Source: Syntrophomonadaceae bacterium
GTDB taxonomy: Bacteria > Bacillota > Dethiobacteria > PWVN01
Reading direction: 5' to 3'
NCBI GenBank assembly: GCA_003561835.1
Contig: PWVN01000067.1
Span: 1 to 10,367 of the forward strand
Length of the DNA stretch: 10,367 bases
Of the stretch, positions 5,597 to 10,367 are shown one piece after another. The translations under genes and the position numbers were made by a program. The notes under the pieces were generated by a model. The model saw only the letters and a program-made list of their open reading frames with translations. It was not told where the DNA came from and searched no databases. Positions within the stretch are counted from its first letter, which is position 1, and each line of letters starts with the position of its first letter.

Positions 5597-7260
5597 AAAA
5601 CCTGAATTACTTTTACCCGGAGGAAGGGGCCAGGGCCCTGGAGAACGTGAGCCTGCAGATCTTCGAAGGGGAATTCCTTTTCCTTGCAGGACCATCGGGA
5701 TCCGGCAAATCCACCCTCCTGCGGGCCCTGTCAGGGCTGCTGCCGGACTATTACGGCGGCAGCATCGGCGGCGAAATCCGCTACCGGCAGCGGAGCCTGG
5801 CAGACTGGCAGAAAGGGGAGCTGGCCCGGGAAATCGGCCTCATCTTTCAAAACCCGGAACAGCAGTCCGTAATGACCCGGGTAGAGCAGGAGATTGCTTT
5901 CGGGCTGGAAAACCTGGGTGTGGCGCCGAAGGAGATGCGCCGCCGGGTGGCGGAAGTCCTGGCCCTCTTCGACCTGAATCCCGTCCGGCAGGAGGCTGTG
6001 TTCAACCTGTCCGGCGGTCAAAAACAAAAGGTCATCCTGGCCGCAATTCTGGCCATGCACCCCCGGGTTCTGCTGCTGGATGAGCCCACTTCCCAGCTGG
6101 ACCCCGTGGCAGCCCAGGATTTTTTGAACTATGTCCAGCGCCTAAACCAGGAGTGGGGGATCACCGTCCTCCTGGTGGAGCAGCGGGTAGACCGCTGTTT
6201 TCACCTGGCGGACCGGGTGGTGATGATGGACGGGGGAAGGATTGTCAGCCAGGCGGGGCCGAGGGAAACGGTGCGCGGGGTTGGCCGGCAGTACCCCCTG
6301 TATATTCCTCCCGTTTCCCGGGTTTTCTCCGGGCTGGATATCCCAGAAGTCCCCCTGACCATAAAGGAAGGCAGGGAAATCCTGAGGAAGATAGCCGGAA
6401 ATCCCCGGACCTTCTGCCCTTCACCAGTACCGGACTCCCCGACCGCAGCCGAAAGGGGTGGGGGGGTCATCCTGGAATGCCGGAGCCTGGAATTCGCCTA
6501 CCCGGGAAACCCGCCCTGCCTGAGAAAGGTTGATGTGACCCTGAAAGAGGGGAGCATCACCGTACTGCTGGGCGAAAACGGCGCCGGAAAGTCCACCCTT
6601 TTGAAGAACATCAACGGGCTTCTTTCCCCCCGGAAAGGCAGGGTCTGCCACAAAGGCAGGGATATTACCCGGATGAAGGTGGAGGAAAGAGCTGCCCTTA
6701 CGGGATACATGTCCCAAAACCCCGATGATTACCTTTTCAACGATAGCGTTTTCACGGAAATTGGCTACGGGTTGGATTTACCGAAGGGGGAGAAGGAGGA
6801 GCGGGTAGGCAGGCTTTTACGCCTTCTGGACCTGGAGCATGCCCGGGAGAAAAATCCCCGGGACCTTTCCGGGGGCGAAAAGCAGCGGGTGGCCCTGGGG
6901 GTGGTTCTGGCTCCTGACCCGGAGGTTTTGCTTCTGGATGAGCCCACCCGGGGCATGGATGCCGTACTGAAGAAAAAGCTGGGCGCCCTGCTGGCTGCCC
7001 TGAAAGGAGAGGGCAAGGCCATCCTGGTGGTCACCCATGATGTGGAATTTGCTGCAGAAATTGCCTGCAGGGTCCTGATCATGTCGGCAGGGGAAATCAT
7101 CGCCTCCGGGGAGAAGAGGGAGGTCCTGTCGTCGTCCCTCTATTATTCCCCCCAGGCGAATCGCCTGTTCAAAGGGGTCTGCCCCTGGGTGATGACGGTT
7201 GAAGATGCCCTGTCCCTCCTGCATCGGGAAGAAGGGGAAAGGGAGGGGGAAGCAGGCTGA
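5578..7260 (+). CDS. Fused double ATPase of an ECF transporter (EcfA1-EcfA2)
   Basis: This 560-residue protein carries two complete ABC ATPase domains in one chain and powers the ECF importer on the cytoplasmic face. Domain 1 has Walker A GPSGSGKST at 38-46, the Q-loop glutamine at 91, signature LSGGQ at 144-148 and Walker B VLLLDEP at 164-170. Domain 2 has Walker A GENGAGKST at 332-340, Q380, LSGGE at 430-434, VLLLDEP at 450-456 and switch histidine H487 in VTHD. In domain 1 the switch-histidine position reads VEQR, with Gln202 in place of His, so the two ATP sites are probably unequal. A linker of roughly 60 residues (about 238-296) joins the domains. The start overlaps the ecfT end by 19 bases, with a G-rich site before the ATG, which implies translational coupling. 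The fused arrangement is common in CbiO/EcfA proteins of Firmicutes and archaea. Confidence 0.92.
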   Translation: MALFHVENLNYFYPEEGARALENVSLQIFEGEFLFLAGPSGSGKSTLLRALSGLLPDYYGGSIGGEIRYRQRSLADWQKGELAREIGLIFQNPEQQSVMTRVEQEIAFGLENLGVAPKEMRRRVAEVLALFDLNPVRQEAVFNLSGGQKQKVILAAILAMHPRVLLLDEPTSQLDPVAAQDFLNYVQRLNQEWGITVLLVEQRVDRCFHLADRVVMMDGGRIVSQAGPRETVRGVGRQYPLYIPPVSRVFSGLDIPEVPLTIKEGREILRKIAGNPRTFCPSPVPDSPTAAERGGGVILECRSLEFAYPGNPPCLRKVDVTLKEGSITVLLGENGAGKSTLLKNINGLLSPRKGRVCHKGRDITRMKVEERAALTGYMSQNPDDYLFNDSVFTEIGYGLDLPKGEKEERVGRLLRLLDLEHAREKNPRDLSGGEKQRVALGVVLAPDPEVLLLDEPTRGMDAVLKKKLGALLAALKGEGKAILVVTHDVEFAAEIACRVLIMSAGEIIASGEKREVLSSSLYYSPQANRLFKGVCPWVMTVEDALSLLHREEGEREGEAG

Positions 7261-7922
7261 TGGTCCAGAGCAGTTGGTCCCTTTACAGCCTCCTGTTCAT
7301 CCTGGCAGCCCTGGGATGGGGGTACTATCTTTACGAAGGGCGCCGGGCCTCAGCCCGGGAGGTAGCCCTGGTGGCCACCCTGGCAGCCCTGGCGGGATTG
7401 AGCCGGGTTCCCTTCGCTGCCATGCCGTCCGTACAGCCCACCACCTTCCTGGTCCTCCTCTCGGGCTATGTTTTCGGTCCCGGACCCGGTTTCATGGTGG
7501 GGTCCCTGGCTGCCTTTGTATCAAACCTGTTCCTGGGGCACGGCCCCTGGACCCCCTGGCAGATGGCGGCCTGGGGGATGACGGGGGTCTTCGGCGGCCT
7601 CTGGGGCCGAAGGAAGGGCCCTTTCCCCAAAGCCGCATTGACGGTTACCGTCTTCTGCTGGGGTTTTCTCTTCGGCTGGTTTTTAAACACCTGGCACTGG
7701 CTGGCCTTTGTTTATCCCCTGACGGTCCGGTCTTTCCTGGTTACCCAGGCTGCCAGCCTTTGGTCCGACGGCATACACGCCGTCGGCAACGCCTTCTTCA
7801 TGCTGGTGGCGGGAGAGGAGCTGGTGAGGCTCCTCGGCAGGTTCAAGCGCAGGCTCAGCGTGAGCTACCTGCCGGAAGGCGAGGAATTGGAACCGGGGTT
7901 AAGAAGCCGGCAGGAAGGATAA
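7260..7922 (+). CDS. ECF transporter substrate-binding S component
   Basis: This 220-residue integral membrane protein has about six hydrophobic segments. It is probably the substrate-specificity subunit of the transporter. The N-terminal half contains the small-residue helices typical of S components (ALVATLAALAGLSRVPFAA), where contact with EcfT is made. The middle block at 64-108, GYVFGPGPGFMVGSLAAF followed by SNLFLGHGPWTPWQMAAW, is rich in Gly and Trp and matches the general ECF S-component pattern. A charged cytoplasmic tail follows residue 185. Its ATG overlaps the stop of the ATPase gene (TGATG), with AGGGAGGGGG just upstream. The position beside three DUF4430 proteins argues for a corrinoid or similar ligand. 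I cannot assign it to a named family such as CbrT from sequence alone, and other ECF vitamins remain possible. Confidence 0.82.
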   Translation: MVQSSWSLYSLLFILAALGWGYYLYEGRRASAREVALVATLAALAGLSRVPFAAMPSVQPTTFLVLLSGYVFGPGPGFMVGSLAAFVSNLFLGHGPWTPWQMAAWGMTGVFGGLWGRRKGPFPKAALTVTVFCWGFLFGWFLNTWHWLAFVYPLTVRSFLVTQAASLWSDGIHAVGNAFFMLVAGEELVRLLGRFKRRLSVSYLPEGEELEPGLRSRQEG

Positions 7923-7928
7923 CCCCGG
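7893..7928 (+). other. Stem-loop over the end of the S-component gene
   Basis: CCGGGGTTA (7893-7901) and TAACCCCGG (7920-7928) are perfect 9-bp reverse complements around an 18-base loop, spanning the TAA stop. The sequence after it (CGTCTCCCTTAAAA) has no clear T-tract, so this is not a canonical intrinsic terminator. It could still stabilise the 3' end of the operon transcript or act as a weak terminator. Confidence 0.35.
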
Positions 7929-8066
7929 CGTCTCCCTTAAAACATATTAAGAAAGATTTACATAGTCCTGACCCCCCGCAGGCAGGATTTCCAGCCGGGA
8001 GGACGAATTTATGTTATAAACAATGGAAATCGTATTTAATAATGCCACTTTGCGGAGGGGTTTCGT
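7929..8066 (+). promoter_or_regulatory. Intergenic region between the uptake operon and the 8067 gene, with a short conserved-looking motif
   Basis: This 138-base AT-richer gap separates two transcription units and should hold the promoter of the 8067 gene, although I see no strong -35/-10 pair. The best -10-like string is TTTAATAAT at 8036-8044. TTTATGTTATAAA at 8008-8020 is a small inverted repeat. At 7981-8006, GGATTT, GCCGG and ACGA occur in the same order as at 19-43 near the left edge of the window, with identical spacing between the last two blocks. GCGGAGGGG at 8052-8060 is the ribosome binding site of the next gene. Confidence 0.35.
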
Positions 8067-8606
8067 ATGCTAAAACCCAGAGAGACGGACGAATTGAGAC
8101 AGGAATTGCTGGGCCAGAGGAAAACTCTTCCCAACCTCATGGAAGAGAAGAAAAGCGAACCCAAAAAGGAAGAGGAAGCCGCGGGCACCATCCGCTTCAA
8201 GGTCAGGTTTGACTTCAAGGGGAAGGACAAGCCCGCCAAGTTCTTCTTCGGCGGCAAGGACGGCGAGGACGTGGCCCGCTACAACCGGGAGCAGCAGCTG
8301 GCCCTCTGGAAAAACGTCCCCGTCCAGGGGATCAGCATCGTCAAAATCCACGAAGAAGAGGTCTACAGCGTTTTCGAGGAAGACCAGGAAGAAGAGGTGG
8401 CCTACGCCCCCCTGACCCTGGAAGTCCAGGTGGATGCCCTGGAAGACCTGGTGCGCTTCGTGGTCAAGGAAGAGTTCCGCCGCATCGAGATTCTGGAGCC
8501 CAAGAGCCTAAAGCTCAGCAGCCAGGCCCTGGAGCGTCTCCTCTTCAAGGTTCACCAGTCCGCCAGGGACCAGGTCTTTTTGCACGTCAAAAAGCTGCAG
8601 GAATAG
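8067..8606 (+). CDS. Unrecognised cytoplasmic protein, 179 residues
   Basis: I do not recognise this protein. It has no signal peptide or membrane segment. The first 40 residues are strongly charged and probably disordered (KSEPKKEEEAAG). A beta-rich region follows (TIRFKVRFDFKGKDKPAKFFFGG at 41-63), then an acidic stretch (EEVYSVFEEDQEEEVAY) and a helical C-terminal third (VDALEDLVRFVVKEEFRRIEIL to VFLHVKKLQE). GCGGAGGGG supplies a strong ribosome binding site 6 bases before the ATG. Codon use matches the neighbours, with many GAA/GAG, AAG and CTG codons, which argues for a real gene. The flavoprotein gene starts 14 bases after its stop, so the two are probably cotranscribed. No function is proposed. 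Confidence 0.8.
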   Translation: MLKPRETDELRQELLGQRKTLPNLMEEKKSEPKKEEEAAGTIRFKVRFDFKGKDKPAKFFFGGKDGEDVARYNREQQLALWKNVPVQGISIVKIHEEEVYSVFEEDQEEEVAYAPLTLEVQVDALEDLVRFVVKEEFRRIEILEPKSLKLSSQALERLLFKVHQSARDQVFLHVKKLQE

Positions 8607-8620
8607 AGGAGCTGCGTCCC

Positions 8621-9850
8621 ATGCTTGAAGTCCTCGTGGTGGGCGGCGGCCCGGCCGGCATGATGGCCGCGGGCCAGTGCGATCCCCGGCGCGCCCGGGT
8701 AACCCTAATGGAAAAAAACGAAAAACTGGGAAAGAAGCTCTTGATCACGGGGAAGGGCCGGTGCAACTTCAGCAACGATGCCCCCCTGGAGCAGTTTATT
8801 GCCAACATGCCCGGGAACGGGCCTTTTTTGTTCAGCGCCTTAAACGCCTTTTCCAGCCGGGACCTGCAGGACTTTTTCCGGCTGCGGGGGGTGGCCGTCA
8901 AGCGGGAGCGGGGAGGCCGCCTCTTCCCGGAAAGCGACCGGTCCTCGGATATCCTCACGGCCCTGGAGGGCTTCCTGAAGGAAAAAGGCGTTGCCCTGCG
9001 CTTCCGGCAGCGGGCCCAAAAGATCCTCCTGGAAGAAGGCCGGGCCGCCGGGGTTTTGACGGAGGCGGGGAAGGTCTACAGGGCAGACCGGGTCATCCTG
9101 GCCGTCGGCGGGGCCAGCTACCCCGGGACGGGGAGCACGGGGGACGGCTACTCCCTGGCCGGGGAGGCGGGGCACACCATCCTTTCGCCCCGGCCGGGCC
9201 TGGTGCCCCTGAGGGTGGCGGAAGGCTGGGTAAGGGACCTGCAGGGCTTAGCCTTAAAGAACGCAGAGCTCTCCTTTAAAGCCCCTGGGGGAGCTGTCGA
9301 AGGGGAGTTCGGCGAGCTCCTCTTTACCCACTTCGGCCTGTCGGGGCCCATCGTGCTGAGCCTGAGCCGCAGGATGCTGGGGCAAAGGGAGGGATTGACG
9401 CTGCAGCTCAACCTGAAGCCCGCCCTGGCGGAGGAAACCCTCCTCAAACGGGTCCAGCGGGACCTGGACAAAAACAGCAGGAAGCAGTACCAAAACTGCC
9501 TGGAGGGCCTTCTGCCCAAAAAGCTCATTCCCGTCGTGGTGTCCCTCTCGGGGATCGACCCGGACAAGCAGGCAGCCCACATCAACCGGGAAGAGCGCCT
9601 GGCCCTGACGCGCCTCCTGCAGAACCTGCCCCTGACCTTCCGGGGGTTCCGCCCTCTGGCCGAGGCCATCGTTACCGTGGGAGGGGTCTCGGTGAAGGAG
9701 GTCAACCCCAAGACCATGGAGTCCAAAAAGGTCCCGGGCCTGTACCTGTGCGGGGAGGTTTTGGACGTGGACGGGTACACCGGGGGGTACAACCTGCAGA
9801 CCGCTTTTTCCACCGGCTATGTGGCGGGAAAAAGGGCCGCCGAAGCATAA
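8621..9850 (+). CDS. HI0933/YhiN (BaiN-like) FAD-dependent oxidoreductase
   Basis: This 409-residue flavoprotein has the normal length for the HI0933/YhiN family, whose members bind FAD; their substrate is mostly unknown, and one homologue (BaiN) has been linked to bile-acid reduction. The N-terminal dinucleotide fold has GGGPAG at 8-13 and EKN at 31-33. Family hallmarks follow: LGKKLLITGKGRCNFSN at 36-52, RLFPESDRSSDI at 100-111, AVGGASYPGTGSTGDGY at 161-177, LFTHFGLSGP at 234-243, and the C-terminal FAD-contacting GEVLDVDGYTGGYNLQTAFSTGY at 378-400. The helix after the glycine motif reads GQCDPRRARV, where relatives have an Ala/Gly-rich helix ending in GARV; this is degenerate but of the right length. 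AGAGGAG lies 9 bases before the ATG. It is cytoplasmic. The family call is secure, the reaction unknown. Confidence 0.93.
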   Translation: MLEVLVVGGGPAGMMAAGQCDPRRARVTLMEKNEKLGKKLLITGKGRCNFSNDAPLEQFIANMPGNGPFLFSALNAFSSRDLQDFFRLRGVAVKRERGGRLFPESDRSSDILTALEGFLKEKGVALRFRQRAQKILLEEGRAAGVLTEAGKVYRADRVILAVGGASYPGTGSTGDGYSLAGEAGHTILSPRPGLVPLRVAEGWVRDLQGLALKNAELSFKAPGGAVEGEFGELLFTHFGLSGPIVLSLSRRMLGQREGLTLQLNLKPALAEETLLKRVQRDLDKNSRKQYQNCLEGLLPKKLIPVVVSLSGIDPDKQAAHINREERLALTRLLQNLPLTFRGFRPLAEAIVTVGGVSVKEVNPKTMESKKVPGLYLCGEVLDVDGYTGGYNLQTAFSTGYVAGKRAAEA

Positions 9851-9888
9851 GTTTTTTTCGAGGGCATAAACTAATACGAAGAGAGGTT

Positions 9889-10367
9889 ATGCCAAAGGCC
9901 CGGCAGGTGATGACGGTGAATGACTTTGAAAAATGGTTCTTCAAGGCCACCCGGCGGTTTGAGAGGGGCCTGCTGAAACTGGGGGCGGCCCTTTTGCTCC
10001 TCCTCTTCATCAGCCAGTACCTCTTGAGCCATGAGAGCCTGCAGGGCTTTTTAAGTTACATGGTGCGGCTGGAAGGCCCCAGGGTGGAGGAGGTCTTTGC
10101 CCTGGACCCCGGCACGGCAGTGGAGCTGCGGCTGGAGTTGGAACTGGCCCTGGAAGGGGATCCGGGGGAACGGGGGGTGGCCGTCCTGATCAACCAGGAG
10201 GAGCGGGCCCTCTTCACAGGGCCCCGGGTGTACCTGGAGGTGAGGGAGGGTGATATGATTGAAATCGACAGCCGGAACCCGGTGGAGCCCGTTACCGTCT
10301 GGGTGGTGCGGGCCAGTCCCCTCCTCAAAACCCCCCTGGTGGGCCAGAGCGTTACCACCTTCGGCAC
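9889..10367 (+). CDS. Single-pass membrane protein of unknown function (partial, runs off right edge)
   Basis: An open frame begins at ATG 9889 and runs to the window end without a stop (159 full codons). The product starts with basic residues and an amphipathic FEKWFFKATRRFERGLLK segment, then one membrane helix at about 31-47 (LGAALLLLLFISQYLL), then a predicted extracytoplasmic beta-rich region, including VAVLINQEERALFTGPRVYL and DMIEIDSRNPVEPVTVWVV. I do not recognise the family. The start is uncertain: GAGAGG lies only two bases before ATG 9889, while a GTG at 9916 has AGGTGA at a better distance of 5 bases. It follows the flavoprotein gene by 38 bases on the same strand and may belong to the same transcript. 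There is no sign of a frameshift, and base composition matches its neighbours. Confidence 0.75.
   Translation, partial: MPKARQVMTVNDFEKWFFKATRRFERGLLKLGAALLLLLFISQYLLSHESLQGFLSYMVRLEGPRVEEVFALDPGTAVELRLELELALEGDPGERGVAVLINQEERALFTGPRVYLEVREGDMIEIDSRNPVEPVTVWVVRASPLLKTPLVGQSVTTFG

Noticed and set aside
7967..7975. CCTGACCCC as a second copy of the hairpin core GGGGTCAGG in reverse orientation
   Set aside because: A 9-base match in a GC-rich 10-kb window can occur by chance, and no palindrome surrounds it.
7199..8212. 337-codon plus-strand frame overlapping the S component and the intergenic gap
   Set aside because: It is an off-frame shadow rich in Pro, Gly and Arg; the S component in the other frame has clear membrane segments and operon-coupled start.
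8660..8700. Compensated frameshift near the flavoprotein N-terminus
   Set aside because: GQCDPRRARV is unusual, but the length fits the family exactly and alternative frames do not restore a better continuous match.

Overview
The window looks like the chromosome of a GC-rich, single-membrane Firmicute, most likely an anaerobic clostridial lineage of the Peptococcaceae/Moorella/Desulfotomaculum type. The reasons are an LPxTG wall-sorting signal, two lipobox lipoproteins, strong purine-rich ribosome binding sites, GTG/TTG starts, tight operon spacing and no sign of an outer-membrane receptor. The taxon is an inference. All confidently called genes are on the + strand.

Positions 1-200 are a leader that holds a striking 20-bp hairpin (82-127), resembling the palindromes associated with IS200-type/RAYT transposases. 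The start of an unidentified minus-strand gene may run off the left edge.

Positions 201-7922 form one tightly packed operon of six genes. (1) A sortase-anchored wall protein carries a DUF4430 domain and an alpha/alpha-toroid. (2) A lipoprotein has a closely related toroid, a chitobiase-C-like beta domain and a C-terminal DUF4430 domain. (3) A lipoprotein has a DUF4430 domain followed by about 165 unrecognised residues. (4) EcfT, the transmembrane component of an energy-coupling-factor (ECF) transporter, is interrupted by an in-frame TGA. (5) A fused double ATPase combines EcfA1 and EcfA2. (6) An ECF substrate-binding S component closes the operon. An alpha6/alpha6 toroid joined to a DUF4430-type beta domain is the architecture of the animal cobalamin carriers intrinsic factor and transcobalamin. 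The best reading is a Gram-positive capture-and-import relay: wall protein, then lipoproteins, then S component and ECF module. The substrate is probably a corrinoid. Family and context support this; nothing in the sequence proves the substrate.

Positions 7923-8066 are a short intergenic region. After it come an unrecognised 179-residue cytoplasmic protein (8067-8606), a complete HI0933/YhiN (BaiN-like) flavoprotein (8621-9850) and the start of a single-pass membrane protein that leaves the right edge (9889-10367). These look like an ordinary chromosomal block unrelated to the uptake operon.

The main points for a second look are the bacterial transcobalamin-like relay, the permuted domain order of its wall-anchored member, the unknown domain of the third protein, the in-frame TGA in ecfT with a hairpin directly behind it, and the long leader hairpin.
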